Assembly: GCA_004293445.1 (NCBI GenBank)
Contig: RDYP01000005.1
Coordinates: 78,784-142,783 of the forward strand
Length of the DNA: 64,000 nucleotides
Source of the DNA: Verrucomicrobiota bacterium
GTDB lineage: Bacteria > Verrucomicrobiota > Verrucomicrobiia > Verrucomicrobiales > Akkermansiaceae
Direction: 5' to 3'
Shown here: piece by piece, positions 42,891 to 52,539 of the stretch
Position numbering within the stretch: position 1 is the stretch's first letter
Layout: every line of letters starts with the position of its first letter
Position numbers and translations under genes: made by a program
Notes under the pieces: generated by a model
Database searches by the model: none
Told to the model about the DNA's origin: nothing
The model's input: the letters and a program-made list of their open reading frames with translations, nothing else

Positions 42891-45758
42891 ATGATGCCTC
42901 GACTCCTCCGATTCCTCGCCCCACTCCCGCTCGCAATCGCCGCGGCAGAGGAGCCCGTCGATTTCAACCGCGACATCCGCCCGCTGCTCAACAAGAACTG
43001 CACCATCTGCCACGGCGGCGTGAAGCAGGCTGGCGGCGTCTCCTTCCTCTACCGCGAGGAAGCCCTCGGCAAGGGCGAATCCGGCAAGACCGTCGTGCTC
43101 CCCGGCGACCCCGCCGCGTCGGAACTGATCCGCCGGATCAAGAGCGAGGACCCGGACGAAAAGATGCCCCCACCGCAGGACCACCCGCACCCGCTCAGTT
43201 CGGAGCAGGTCGCACTCCTCGAACGCTGGATCCAAGAGGGCGCCCCTTGGGGAGAACATTGGTCCTTCCAGAAACCCGTCGAACCCCCGCTCCCCAGCCT
43301 CGCCAACAGCAGCTGGCCGAAGGCCGCGCTCGACCGCCACGTGCTGGCGAAAATCGAAGCCGAAAAACTTTCCCCCTCGCCCGAAGCCAGCCCCGCCGAG
43401 TGGCTGCGCCGCGCCTCCCTCGATCTCACCGGCCTGCCCCCCTCGCCCGAGGAATGGGAAGCCTTCCAGCAATCCCACGCCGCCAACCCCCAAGCCGCCA
43501 TGGAAGCGGCCGCCGACCGCCTCCTCGCCTCGCCACATTTCGGCGAACGCTGGGCCTCCATGTGGCTCGACCTCGCGCGCTACTCCGACACCTTCGGCTT
43601 CGAAAAAGACCCCCACCGCGACATCTGGCCCTTCCGCGACTGGGTGATCCAAGCCTTCAACGCCGACATGCCCTTCGACCGCTTCACCGAGAAGCAACTC
43701 GCCGGCGACCTGCTGGAAAATCCGGAACCCGGCGACCTCATCGCCTCCTCCTTCCATCGCAACACCCAGAACAACACCGAAGGCGGCACCGACGATGAGG
43801 AATTCCGCATGGCCGCCGTCATCGACCGCGTCAACACCACCTGGACCGCTTGGAACGCCACGACCTTCGGCTGCATCCAATGCCACTCCCACCCCTACGA
43901 TCCCTACCCGCACGAAAACTACTACCAGTTCCTCGCCTTCTTCAACAACTCGGAGGACGTCGACCTCGATGACGATTTCCCCCGCACCAAATTCGCGGAC
44001 GATCCCGCGGCCCAAAAGGATGCCGTCCGCCTCGAACAGGAAATCCGCCGCCTCCGCGAAAGCCTGAACGACGAGGCGAAGTCCCTCGCCACAAGCCTCG
44101 GCGATTGGCGACCCTTCATCGCCACCACCGCCACCTCCAGCGGACCCGCAGGAAAGCTGAGCCCCCAAGCCGACGGCAGCATCCTCGCCTCCGGCACCAA
44201 CCCGCCCACCGCCATCTACACCCTCAGCGGCCCCACCTCCTCCTTCGGCGCGATCCAAGTCGACATCCTCACGAAACACGACGACCCGAAAACCTGGTCG
44301 GAACGCGGTGCGGTCATCTCCAAATTGGAAGCCAGCCTCGTGAAGCCCGACGGCAGCCGCCAGGCGATCACCTTCAAGGAGGTCGTCGCCGATTTCCTCG
44401 CCGGCCCCTTCGACCCGAACGATGCCATCCACGACGGAGTCCCCGGCTTCGGCGATTACCCCATGTCCCGCGGCCCGCGCCGGGCGTGGTTCGTCCCCGA
44501 CCAAAGCATCACCGCAGCCGACGGCGACCAACTCGAAATCCGCATCCACCACGGCGCGGTCTGCAATGGCAATAACCAGTCCTGCATCCTCAACCGCTTC
44601 AAGATCTCCCTCTCCGCCGACCCCCGCCTCACCGCGCTGCTTCAGACCCCCGAACGCGCCGCACGCTGGCAACAACACCAGTCGCTCGGACAACAATACG
44701 CCGCCATCCCCGGCAAAATGATCCCAGTCATGCGGGAACGCGAAGCCGCCGCCACCCGCGAAACCCGGGTCTTCATCCGCGGCAACCGCATGACCCGCGA
44801 TGCCGTCGTCCAACCCGCCATCCCCGCCATCGTCGGCGGCACGCCCGGCGACAAACGCCTCAACCGTCTCGACATGGCACGCTGGCTCGTCAGCGAAAGC
44901 AACCCCCTCGCCGCCCGCGTCCTCGCCAACCGACTCTGGGCCGAACTCTTCGGCACCGGCATCGTCGAAACCCAGGAGGACTTCGGCAGCTCCGGACTTC
45001 CCCCCGCCAACCAGCCCCTCCTCGACCACCTCGCCCTCCGCCTCCGCGTTCACCACCAATGGAGGATCAAACCCTTCCTGCGCGAAGTCGTCCTCTCCGC
45101 TTCTTACCGCCAAAGCTCCAAACTCTCCGCCAAACTCGCCGCCCGCGACCCGAAAAACCAACTCATCGCCCGCGGCCCACGCCAACGCCTCAGCGGCGAA
45201 ATGCTGCGCGACCAAGCCCTCCTCGTCTCCGGCATGCTGTCCCGCAAATCCTTCGGCCCACCCGTTTATCCACCCCAGCCCGAAGGCGTCTGGCGCTCGG
45301 TCTACAGCGGTGACACCTGGAACACTTCGCAAGGCGAAGACCGCTACCGCCGCGGCATCTACACCTACCTGAAACGCACCAGCGGCTTCCCCGGCTTCCT
45401 GACCTTCGACGCGCCCACCCGCGACGTCTGCTCACCGCGCCGCATTTCCACCAACACCCCGCTTCAAGCACTCCTCACGCTCAACGATCCCGCCCACATC
45501 GAGTTCGCCCAGGCCTTCGCCAAACGCATGAGCGGGACGACCCTCGAAGAACGCATCGCCCACGGCTATCGCCTGCTCACCCTTCAAGACCCACCCGCCG
45601 CGGTCATCGCCACCCTCTCAAAGCTCCATGCCGACGCCCGGATCGACTACGAAAAAAACCCGGCGGAATCCGCCAAACTCGCCCCCGGCCCCGACGAAGC
45701 CGCCCTCGTGCTCGTCGCCAACACCCTCCTCAACTCCGACATCGCGCTGAACCGATGA
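42891..45758 (+). CDS. DUF1549/DUF1553 protein with N-terminal cytochrome-c-like domain, 955 aa
   Basis: A signal peptide (LLRFLAPLPLAIAAAE) leads to a planctomycete-type cytochrome c domain with DFNRDIRPLLNKNCTICH; its CxxCH is at residues 37-41. Next is the DUF1549 region (LRRASLDLTGLPPSPEEWEA, MWLDLARYSDTFGFEKDPHR) with a second CxxCH in FGCIQCHSHPYDPYPHE (about 325). A middle insert of beta-rich type follows, then the DUF1553 region (RLDMARWLVSESNPLAARVL, VFIRGNRMTRDA, APTRDVCSPRRISTNTPLQA). Such proteins are exported and paired with a DUF1501 protein, and are often linked to degradation of sulfated or complex polysaccharides. Their reaction is unknown. It overlaps the next gene by four bases (ATGA). 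Confidence 0.92.
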   Translation: MMPRLLRFLAPLPLAIAAAEEPVDFNRDIRPLLNKNCTICHGGVKQAGGVSFLYREEALGKGESGKTVVLPGDPAASELIRRIKSEDPDEKMPPPQDHPHPLSSEQVALLERWIQEGAPWGEHWSFQKPVEPPLPSLANSSWPKAALDRHVLAKIEAEKLSPSPEASPAEWLRRASLDLTGLPPSPEEWEAFQQSHAANPQAAMEAAADRLLASPHFGERWASMWLDLARYSDTFGFEKDPHRDIWPFRDWVIQAFNADMPFDRFTEKQLAGDLLENPEPGDLIASSFHRNTQNNTEGGTDDEEFRMAAVIDRVNTTWTAWNATTFGCIQCHSHPYDPYPHENYYQFLAFFNNSEDVDLDDDFPRTKFADDPAAQKDAVRLEQEIRRLRESLNDEAKSLATSLGDWRPFIATTATSSGPAGKLSPQADGSILASGTNPPTAIYTLSGPTSSFGAIQVDILTKHDDPKTWSERGAVISKLEASLVKPDGSRQAITFKEVVADFLAGPFDPNDAIHDGVPGFGDYPMSRGPRRAWFVPDQSITAADGDQLEIRIHHGAVCNGNNQSCILNRFKISLSADPRLTALLQTPERAARWQQHQSLGQQYAAIPGKMIPVMREREAAATRETRVFIRGNRMTRDAVVQPAIPAIVGGTPGDKRLNRLDMARWLVSESNPLAARVLANRLWAELFGTGIVETQEDFGSSGLPPANQPLLDHLALRLRVHHQWRIKPFLREVVLSASYRQSSKLSAKLAARDPKNQLIARGPRQRLSGEMLRDQALLVSGMLSRKSFGPPVYPPQPEGVWRSVYSGDTWNTSQGEDRYRRGIYTYLKRTSGFPGFLTFDAPTRDVCSPRRISTNTPLQALLTLNDPAHIEFAQAFAKRMSGTTLEERIAHGYRLLTLQDPPAAVIATLSKLHADARIDYEKNPAESAKLAPGPDEAALVLVANTLLNSDIALNR

Positions 45759-47221
45759 ACCTCTTCCAGCAACTCCGCTTCGAACGGGCACGCCACACCA
45801 CGCGACGCCATTTCCTCCAGAACTGCTCGGTCGGTCTCGGCGGACTCTGGCTCGCGTCCCAAGGCCACGGGGCGACGCTGAAAAAGGACCCGGCCAACCC
45901 CCTCATGCCCGACCTCGCACACTTCGCTCCCAAGGCGAAACGCGTGATCTACCTCCACATGGCCGGCTCGCCCAGCCAGCTCGAACTCTTCGACCACAAG
46001 CCGGAACTCACCAAGCTCGACGGCAAGGAATGCCCCCAGGAATTCCTCGAAGGCAAACAGTTCGCCTTCATCCAAGGGGTCCCGAAAATGCTCGGCTCGC
46101 AGTTCCCCTTCCACCAAGCCGGTCAGAGCGGACAATGGATTTCCGACCGCCTGCCGCACTTCGAATCCATGATCGACGAGGTCTGCTTCATCAAATCGAT
46201 GTGGACCGACCAATTCAACCACGGCCCCGCCCAGCTCCTCCTCCACACCGGCAGCGCCCTCCTCGGCTCACCCTCGGCCGGTTCTTGGGCAACCTACGGC
46301 CTCGGCTCGGAAAATGCCAATCTGCCTGGCTTCATCGTCCTGACCTCCGGCGGCAAAAACCCCGATGCCGGAAAGTCCGTCTGGGGCTCCGGCTACCTCC
46401 CCAGCGTCTACCAAGGCGTGCAATGCCGGTCCCAGGGCGAACCCGTCCTCTACCTCTCCAACCCCGACGGCGTCTCGCAGGCCCTCCGCCGCCGGACCCT
46501 CGATGCCCTCAACGACCTCAACCAACGCGTCGCCACCGAAGTCGGCGATCCCGAGACCGTCACCCGCATCGCCCAATACGAAATGGCCTTCCGCATGCAA
46601 ATCCACGCATCGGACGCCTTCGACCTGAAACAGGAACCCGAGGACATCCACCAGCTCTACGGCACTGCCCCCGGTCAGGAATCCTTCGCCAACAACTGCC
46701 TCCTCGCCCGCCGCCTCGCCGAACGCGGCGTCCGCTTTATCCAACTCTTCGACTGGGGCTGGGATTCCCACGGCACCAGTGCTGTCGATGACTTGAAGAC
46801 GTCCTTTGCCAACAAGTGCCAGCAGGTTGACCAACCTATCGCCGCCCTACTCAAGGACCTGAAACAACGCGGCCTGCTCGACGAAACCCTCGTCGTCTGG
46901 AGCGGCGAATTCGGCCGTACCCCGATGAAAGAAAACCGCGGTGGCGTCGAGGGCTCCTTCGTCGGCCGCGACCACAGCCCCTCCGCCTACACCCTCTGGA
47001 TGGCCGGCGGCGGCGTGAAACGCGGCTTCAGCTACGGCGAGACCGACCCCATCGGCTACGAAGCCGCCACCAACAAAGTCAGCGCCCACGACTTCCACGC
47101 CACCCTCATGACCCTCCTCGGCTTCGACCACAAGAAGCTGACCTACCCCTACCAAGGCCTCGACCAACGACTCTCCAACGTCACCAAGTCGTCCCGCGTC
47201 GTGAAGGAAATCATCGCCTGA
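45755..47221 (+). CDS. DUF1501 protein with Tat signal, 488 aa
   Basis: The twin-arginine-like signal TTRRHFLQNCSVGLGGLWLA is near the N-terminus. The body has the DUF1501 (sulfatase/alkaline-phosphatase-like fold) motifs KRVIYLHMAGSPSQLELFDH, FIKSMWTDQFNHGPAQLLLH, WDSHGTSAVDDLKTSFANKC, VVWSGEFGRTP and KVSAHDFHATLMTLLGFDHK. It is translationally coupled to the DUF1553 gene, as is usual for this pair, and both are expected to be exported and to work together. No catalytic activity is established for the family. Confidence 0.93.
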   Translation: MNLFQQLRFERARHTTRRHFLQNCSVGLGGLWLASQGHGATLKKDPANPLMPDLAHFAPKAKRVIYLHMAGSPSQLELFDHKPELTKLDGKECPQEFLEGKQFAFIQGVPKMLGSQFPFHQAGQSGQWISDRLPHFESMIDEVCFIKSMWTDQFNHGPAQLLLHTGSALLGSPSAGSWATYGLGSENANLPGFIVLTSGGKNPDAGKSVWGSGYLPSVYQGVQCRSQGEPVLYLSNPDGVSQALRRRTLDALNDLNQRVATEVGDPETVTRIAQYEMAFRMQIHASDAFDLKQEPEDIHQLYGTAPGQESFANNCLLARRLAERGVRFIQLFDWGWDSHGTSAVDDLKTSFANKCQQVDQPIAALLKDLKQRGLLDETLVVWSGEFGRTPMKENRGGVEGSFVGRDHSPSAYTLWMAGGGVKRGFSYGETDPIGYEAATNKVSAHDFHATLMTLLGFDHKKLTYPYQGLDQRLSNVTKSSRVVKEIIA

Positions 47222-47279
47222 GCCCCACGGAGCCGCGGTTTTTCTTCGCGCCCGGACGCGACCACCCGCAAGCTCCGCC

Positions 47280-49499
47280 ATGGGCCCACCCCGTCTGCTG
47301 CTCGGCGCCGCCCTCCTGTTCTGGGGGGCGATGAACGACCGCGCACTCTCCGGCCTCGCCGCAGCCCTCCTTGTCGAAGCCGCCCACTGGACGCGCATCC
47401 GCTGGGACTTTCCCGAGCGCGCCCGAGTCATCGCCTGGCGGCTCTCGCTCTTCTTCCTCCTCGTCGCCCTCATCCTCACCCTGCTCCAAGGCGCACGACT
47501 CCACACCCCCTCACGCGTTTTCTCCTGGCTGCCCGCCATCCTGCTCCCCCTCCAGTTCGTCCAAAGCTACGGCAGCGACCGCAGCATCAGCATGGCCACC
47601 TTCTCCATGCTCGTCCGCCAGCGCCGCGACCGCGCACGACGACACGGACTGCCCTTCAGGGACATCCGCTTCCACTTCGGCCACGTCTTGCTCGCAGCCA
47701 CCCTGCTCGCCGCCAGCCTCGGCCCCCACGCGTCCGCCCCGATCTTCTACCCCGTCCTCATCGGCCTCGTCGCCTGGGCGATCATCGCCGCCACCGGCCG
47801 CGGCTGGCGGGCGCTCGGCCCCGCCACCACCACCGCCCTCGCCGCAGCCACCCTCATCGGCATCGGCGGCCAACTCGGACTCCGCGCCTTCCACAAATAC
47901 GTCACCAGCGGCCGCTGGGCCTACGACGGCGACCCCGGCCTCCACCAAGCCCGCGAACGACAAACCTCCATCGGCAGCCTCGGCCGCATCAAGCAGTCGC
48001 CCGAAATCCACTGGCGCCTCATTCCCGAACAAGGCCCCCTGCCCCGACTCATGCGCATCGCCTCCTACAGCAGCTACCACTCCACTCACTGGCAGGCCAA
48101 TCTGCTCCCGGAGAAAATCGAAAGCTTCAAGGACGACTTCAAATCGCCCCAAACTCTCCAAAATCCCGCCAACCCCGACGACCCCGGCGACAGCTTCGTC
48201 ATCGCCGCGCCCGACCTGAGCGATCTCCACAGCGCCATCGATCCCACCCTGCCCCGCTTCCGCCTCCGCGGCGCCGTGCCAAAACAAGGCGGCCTGCTCC
48301 CGCTTCCAGCCGATAGCGCCAGCTTGCATCACTTCGTCTTCGAAGACCTCGAACGCAGCTCCTTCGGCACCTTCCGCCTGACCCCATCCCAGCCCGTGGC
48401 CGATGCCCGCGTGCTCTGGCACGAGACCTTCGCGACCGAACAGCCACCCTGGCAGGCCATCGACCACCGCCGCTCCCGCAGCGCGGGGAAAATCGAGCAG
48501 CGCCCCCCACTCCTCACCCAGCCCGATCTCCACATCCCGGCCCGCGAAGCCGCCACCCTCCGCCACCTCGTCGACGCACTCGGCCTGCGCGATATCCCCC
48601 TTCCACAAAAAATCGCCCTCCTCCAGCGCCACTTCATCGGAAAGTTCCGCTACACCCGCTACAACTCCGTCCCCCGCGACCAGCGCGACCGCCAAGACAG
48701 CACCCTGCTCGCCACCTTTCTCGAAAAAACCCGCGCCGGACACTGCGAACACTTCGCCACCGCCACCACTCTCCTCCTCCGCGAAGCCGGCGTGCCCACC
48801 CGCTACACCTCCGGCTTCGCCGTCATGGAGATCGACCCCGACACCGGCAACGCCCTCCTCCGCGGCACCCACGCCCACGCCTGGTGCCGCGCCTGGGACG
48901 CGACGAAAAACCGCTGGCTCGATGTCGACCTGACGCCTCCCGACTGGGCCAGCGTGGAAACCCCGCGCAAGTCCCACCTCCAAAGCCTCACCGATCACTT
49001 CCAATTCCTCCGCGAAGACTTCCTCGTCTGGCGCGATCAACCCGGTAACCTCACCCGGATCACCGCTTTTCTCCTCGGCCCCATCTTCATCACCCTCACC
49101 CTCATCGGCCGCCACCTCTGGCGCTCCCGACGCCGCCTCGACCCCAACCAAGCCCTCCCGACCGGGAAGCACCCCAAGCCCAGCCCCCTCCAAGGCCTCG
49201 AAAAACCCGCCCGCCACTTCCTCGGCGAGCGCCCACCCGGCACCCCCCTCGCCCCCTGGCTCCGCCAGCTCAGCCCCCGACTCCCCGATCCCACCATCCT
49301 CGAAAAAGCCCTCGCCCTCCACCACCGCCTCCGCTTCGACCCCGCCAAGCACGACCCCGCCCTCCTCACCGAACTCCATCGCCACGTCTCCACCCTCCGC
49401 CACGAACTCACCCGCCAGCGGAAAACGACAAGCCCGCCCTTTCCTCACCCCGCAAAGCCCGCCACATTCCCACCATGCGGCCCGACGGACGAATCCTGA
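47280..49499 (+). CDS. Transglutaminase-like membrane protein (DUF3488-type), 739 aa
   Basis: About five to six membrane segments fill the first ~210 residues (LSLFFLLVALILTLLQG, HVLLAATLLAASLG, YPVLIGLVAWAIIAATGRGW). A periplasmic region follows, with a transglutaminase core: Cys in AGHCEHFATATTLLLREAG (about 489), His in GTHAHAWCRAWDA (about 531) and Asp in RWLDVDLTPP (about 548), so the triad is complete. A C-terminal membrane helix (ITAFLLGPIFITLTLIG) and a basic tail end it. Proteins of this build are commonly found with MoxR and DUF58 proteins, which here lie about 10 kb away on the other strand. It probably acts on envelope proteins or peptides. Confidence 0.9.
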   Translation: MGPPRLLLGAALLFWGAMNDRALSGLAAALLVEAAHWTRIRWDFPERARVIAWRLSLFFLLVALILTLLQGARLHTPSRVFSWLPAILLPLQFVQSYGSDRSISMATFSMLVRQRRDRARRHGLPFRDIRFHFGHVLLAATLLAASLGPHASAPIFYPVLIGLVAWAIIAATGRGWRALGPATTTALAAATLIGIGGQLGLRAFHKYVTSGRWAYDGDPGLHQARERQTSIGSLGRIKQSPEIHWRLIPEQGPLPRLMRIASYSSYHSTHWQANLLPEKIESFKDDFKSPQTLQNPANPDDPGDSFVIAAPDLSDLHSAIDPTLPRFRLRGAVPKQGGLLPLPADSASLHHFVFEDLERSSFGTFRLTPSQPVADARVLWHETFATEQPPWQAIDHRRSRSAGKIEQRPPLLTQPDLHIPAREAATLRHLVDALGLRDIPLPQKIALLQRHFIGKFRYTRYNSVPRDQRDRQDSTLLATFLEKTRAGHCEHFATATTLLLREAGVPTRYTSGFAVMEIDPDTGNALLRGTHAHAWCRAWDATKNRWLDVDLTPPDWASVETPRKSHLQSLTDHFQFLREDFLVWRDQPGNLTRITAFLLGPIFITLTLIGRHLWRSRRRLDPNQALPTGKHPKPSPLQGLEKPARHFLGERPPGTPLAPWLRQLSPRLPDPTILEKALALHHRLRFDPAKHDPALLTELHRHVSTLRHELTRQRKTTSPPFPHPAKPATFPPCGPTDES

Positions 49500-49879
49500 T
49501 CGCCTTCGACAGCGAATGCCTGATGTGCAGCCGCAGCATCCGCTGGCTCGCCGAGCACGATCCCCTCGATCGCTTCCGCTTCACTCCTCTCCAGAGCCCC
49601 CTCGGCCAAGCGCTCCAAAGCCAGGCCGGCCTCGCCCCCCTCTCCAGCGCCCTCGTCGAAGCCGACGGCCAGGTCCACTCACGGTCCACGGCCGTCCTCT
49701 TCCTCCTCCACAGCCTCGGCGGCCCCTTCCGACTGGCCGCGCTTCTTGGGAAATGCATCCCGCGCCCCCTGCGGGACGCCGCCTATGACTTCATCGCCAC
49801 CCGCCGCCACCACTACCACCGCCACAGCCCCAACTGCCCCCTCCCCTCCGCCGCCCTTCGCCGCCGCCTCATCGACTAA
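49475..49879 (+). CDS. DCC-family (DUF393) thiol-disulfide oxidoreductase-like protein, 134 aa
   Basis: The defining FDxxCxxC motif is seen in LIAFDSECLMCSRSIRWL (residues ~9-26), followed by FRFTPLQSPLGQAL and the conserved C-terminal YDFIATRRHHYHRHSPNCPL. Length is typical of the family, whose members are thioredoxin-like but poorly characterised. The ATG lies 25 bases inside the transglutaminase gene, indicating a shared message. It is followed closely by the permease pair. Confidence 0.88.
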   Translation: MRPDGRILIAFDSECLMCSRSIRWLAEHDPLDRFRFTPLQSPLGQALQSQAGLAPLSSALVEADGQVHSRSTAVLFLLHSLGGPFRLAALLGKCIPRPLRDAAYDFIATRRHHYHRHSPNCPLPSAALRRRLID

Positions 49880-49903
49880 GAGGACACCCTCCCCGCTCGC
49901 CCC

Positions 49904-50974
49904 TTGCCAAAGCAGCCCACCCCACCTTTCCTCTCCCCCGTGTCCCCGGATTCCCAGCAGGACTTCGCCTTTGCCTTCCTCAGCATCTTGTTCGAGGGCG
50001 CACCTTTCATTCTCCTCGGCACCCTCATCAGCGGTTTCATCGATATCTACCTGCCCGCCGGCACCATGGACCGGCTGCTGCCAAAACGGAAATTCCCCGC
50101 CATCCTCGTCGCAGGCCTGCTCGGCATCATCCTTCCCGTCTGCGAATGCGCCGTGGTCCCCGTCATCCGCCGCCTCGTCAAAAAAGGCCTGCCCGTCTCC
50201 TGCGCGCTGACCTACATGCTCGCCGCGCCGATCGTGAACCCGATCACCGCCCTCAGCACCTGGAAAGCCTTCAAGGGCCCCGAAATCCCCCTCGGCCCCG
50301 AGCTCAGCCACTCCGCCAGCTTGGTCATGACCCTCTCCCGCCTCGGCCTCGGCTTCATCGTCGCCGTCGGCATCGGCCTCATCGTCGCCCGCATCCCACT
50401 CGCCAAAATCCTCCGCCAACGACTGGCCGAAACCCTGCAGCAGGAAGACGAGAAAATCAGCCCCAGCCACGAGCCGCACTCGTGCTGCGGCCATGATCAC
50501 GGCTGCCAAGGCGGCCACAGCCCCCATCCCGCGCAAGGCCACGCGGACGACAACCGCCTCGTCGCCGCCTTCCGCTCCGCCATGCGCGACTTCGTCGACG
50601 TCGGCGTTTATTTCACCATCGGCGTCGCCATCACCGCGCTCTTCAATACCGGCATCGCCCCCGGTGCCGAATGGCTCGACGGCCTCGCAAAAAACCACCT
50701 CGTCGCCCCCGCCGCACTCATGGCCCTCGCCTTCGTGCTCAGCCTCTGCAGCACCTCCGATGCCTTCATCGCCGCCACCCTCGACAAGTTCACCTACGGC
50801 GCGAAGCTCGCCTTCCTGACCTTCGGGCCCATGCTCGATGTCAAACTCCTGTTCCTCTACCAGACCGTCCTGCGCAAGCGCTTCATCCTCTGGCTCGCCC
50901 TCGGCCTCTTCCTCGCCATCGGCGCCGCCGCCATCGCCTGGCAAGCCGCCATCTTCTCGCTCGCCACACCGTGA
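49904..50974 (+). CDS. DUF318/YraQ-type permease, 356 aa
   Basis: This is a polytopic membrane protein with about eight hydrophobic segments and the family signature GIILPVCECAVVPVIRRL, plus YMLAAPIVNPITALSTWKAF and ALAFVLSLCSTSDAFIAATL. Between the two halves is a His/Cys-rich loop (HSCCGHDHGCQGGHSPHP), suggesting metal binding. The start is uncertain: TTG at 49904 or GTG at 49940. The stop overlaps the next gene by four bases (GTGA), so the DUF318 permease and the DUF1980 protein form a pair. The Bacillus homologues of this pair (YcgR and YcgQ) are known to be under zinc control; a metal role here is inferred. Confidence 0.88.
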   Translation: MPKQPTPPFLSPVSPDSQQDFAFAFLSILFEGAPFILLGTLISGFIDIYLPAGTMDRLLPKRKFPAILVAGLLGIILPVCECAVVPVIRRLVKKGLPVSCALTYMLAAPIVNPITALSTWKAFKGPEIPLGPELSHSASLVMTLSRLGLGFIVAVGIGLIVARIPLAKILRQRLAETLQQEDEKISPSHEPHSCCGHDHGCQGGHSPHPAQGHADDNRLVAAFRSAMRDFVDVGVYFTIGVAITALFNTGIAPGAEWLDGLAKNHLVAPAALMALAFVLSLCSTSDAFIAATLDKFTYGAKLAFLTFGPMLDVKLLFLYQTVLRKRFILWLALGLFLAIGAAAIAWQAAIFSLATP

Positions 50975-51789
50975 ATCCGAAACTCCAGCGCGTGATCTTC
51001 TCGCTCGCCCTGATCGTCTGGGGCGCGGTGCTCGTCTATTTCTACGCCAGCGGCCGCATCACCAAATACCTCGCGCCCGATTTCCGCCCGCTCTCGCTCG
51101 CGGGCGGCCTCGGCCTGCTGGTCGTCGGCGCCTTCAACCTCCTCACTGCCACCCAGCAAGCTTCCTGCGGTCACGACCACGGGCCGGACGATGCCCATGA
51201 CCACGAAAGCCTCGACGTCCACCCCTTCGCCGCCTTTCTCATCCTCATCGTCCCCCTCGCCCTCGGCGTCGCCTGGACCAAGGACGCCTTCTCCCTCGGC
51301 TCCCTCACCCGCAAGGGCCTGCTCGACAGCCCCGCCGACGCCAGCTCGCTCTTCCTCGGCGCCGCCATGCCGAAGCTGACGAAAGAGATCATCGAAAAAC
51401 AGCACCCCAAGAACGCCGAGGGCTACCACGCCTTCGGACTCATGGAACTCTTCTTCAGCAGCGGCGACCCCGAAATGCGCGGCTTGGTCGAGGGCATGCT
51501 CGTCGAAACCGAAGGCCGCGTCGTTCAGGACCCCGACGCCGCCTCGCCCAAACAGCGCCGCCTTTACCGCCTCTTCATCACCTGCTGCGCCGCCGACAGC
51601 CGCGCCATCCCCATCATCGTGCGCTTCCAAGGCGAAGTCCCCCAGGTTGAGGAAAACACCTGGATGAAACTCTCGGGCACCATCCGCTACCCCGACGAGG
51701 GCGCCGGCTTCATTCCCGTATTGGAAGTCGACCACGCCGCCGAAGCCCCGCCGCCGCCTGAGGAGTCCTTCATGCGCGGCAACTACTGA
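50971..51789 (+). CDS. DUF1980/TIGR03943-type permease partner, 272 aa
   Basis: The start is GTG at 50971, overlapping the permease stop. Two N-terminal membrane helices (FSLALIVWGAVLVYFYASG, LAGGLGLLVVGAFNLL) flank a second His/Asp-rich loop (CGHDHGPDDAHDHESLDVH). A third helix is FAAFLILIVPLALGVAW. The C-terminal half is soluble, with RLYRLFITCCAADSRAIPII and WMKLSGTIRYPDEG, typical of the family. It is the standard partner of DUF318 permeases. The matching His-rich loops in both proteins point to a divalent metal substrate. Confidence 0.87.
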   Translation: MNPKLQRVIFSLALIVWGAVLVYFYASGRITKYLAPDFRPLSLAGGLGLLVVGAFNLLTATQQASCGHDHGPDDAHDHESLDVHPFAAFLILIVPLALGVAWTKDAFSLGSLTRKGLLDSPADASSLFLGAAMPKLTKEIIEKQHPKNAEGYHAFGLMELFFSSGDPEMRGLVEGMLVETEGRVVQDPDAASPKQRRLYRLFITCCAADSRAIPIIVRFQGEVPQVEENTWMKLSGTIRYPDEGAGFIPVLEVDHAAEAPPPPEESFMRGNY

Positions 51790-51855
51790 GCCATCGCCAA
51801 GCCCTCCCCTACCCCAAGCCCTCCCCGGCCAAGGCCTGTCCATCCACCCACCGCC

Positions 51856-52539
51856 ATGACCGATTCTCCCTACGCCTCTCCCGCCCCGCAGGGCCCCTTT
51901 TCGCCATCACCCGTCGCGACGGATGACATCGCCCGCCAGCTCGCAGGGATTCAGTATCCGCTCAAACTCAGCTTCAAGCTCCTCGCCCTCGCCAGCCAGG
52001 CCACCGTCACCGACGCCAACGGCCGCGTCGTGCTCCACACCAGACAAAAGCTCCTCAAGTTCCGGGAACACGTCGAGATCTTCACCGATTCCTCACGCTC
52101 GACCCTCCTCGCCGATATCAAAGCCGACCAGGTGCTCGACTGGTCCGCGCGTTACCACGCCACCGATGCCCGTGGCCGCGCCATCGGCTCCGTCGGCCGC
52201 CGCGGCTGGCGCTCGCTGTGGAAGGCGCACTACGAGGCCTTCAATCCCGGCGACCCGCAGCCGCACTTCTCGATCCGCGAAGAGAACCCCGGTGCCAAAG
52301 TGCTCGACTCACTCCTCGGCGAGATCCCCATCCTCGGCCTCCTCACCGGCCTCATCTGCCACCCCCGCTACGCCGCCACCCGCCACGACGGCCGCCCGGT
52401 CCTGCGCCTCACCAAACAGCCCGCCTTCTTCGAAGGCCGCTTCCAGATCGACAAACTCGGCGACCTCAGCCCCCGCGAAGAACTGAACCTCATCCTCAGT
52501 TTCCTCATGCTCGTCCTCCTAGAACGCAGCCGCGGCTAA
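51856..52539 (+). CDS. Possible LURP-one-related/Tubby-like protein, 227 aa
   Basis: The body is beta-rich with a pattern resembling LURP-one-related (Tubby-like barrel) proteins: LKLSFKLLALASQATVTDAN, RVVLHTRQKLLKFREHVEIF, STLLADIKADQVLDWSARYH. A Pro/Ser-rich, disordered 30-residue N-terminus precedes it. A helical segment near the C-terminus (LNLILSFLMLVLLERSRG) may sit in or at a membrane, as in this fold. No catalytic motif is seen. It is not clearly in an operon: the gap upstream (66 bases) contains an imperfect repeat of CCAAGCCCTCCCC. Confidence 0.55.
   Translation: MTDSPYASPAPQGPFSPSPVATDDIARQLAGIQYPLKLSFKLLALASQATVTDANGRVVLHTRQKLLKFREHVEIFTDSSRSTLLADIKADQVLDWSARYHATDARGRAIGSVGRRGWRSLWKAHYEAFNPGDPQPHFSIREENPGAKVLDSLLGEIPILGLLTGLICHPRYAATRHDGRPVLRLTKQPAFFEGRFQIDKLGDLSPREELNLILSFLMLVLLERSRG

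Noticed and set aside
42462..45332. Long open frame of 956 codons on the minus strand
   Set aside because: It is the high-GC shadow of the DUF1553 gene. Its composition is unlike protein (strings of Gly, Glu, Val and Ala) and no family motif is seen.
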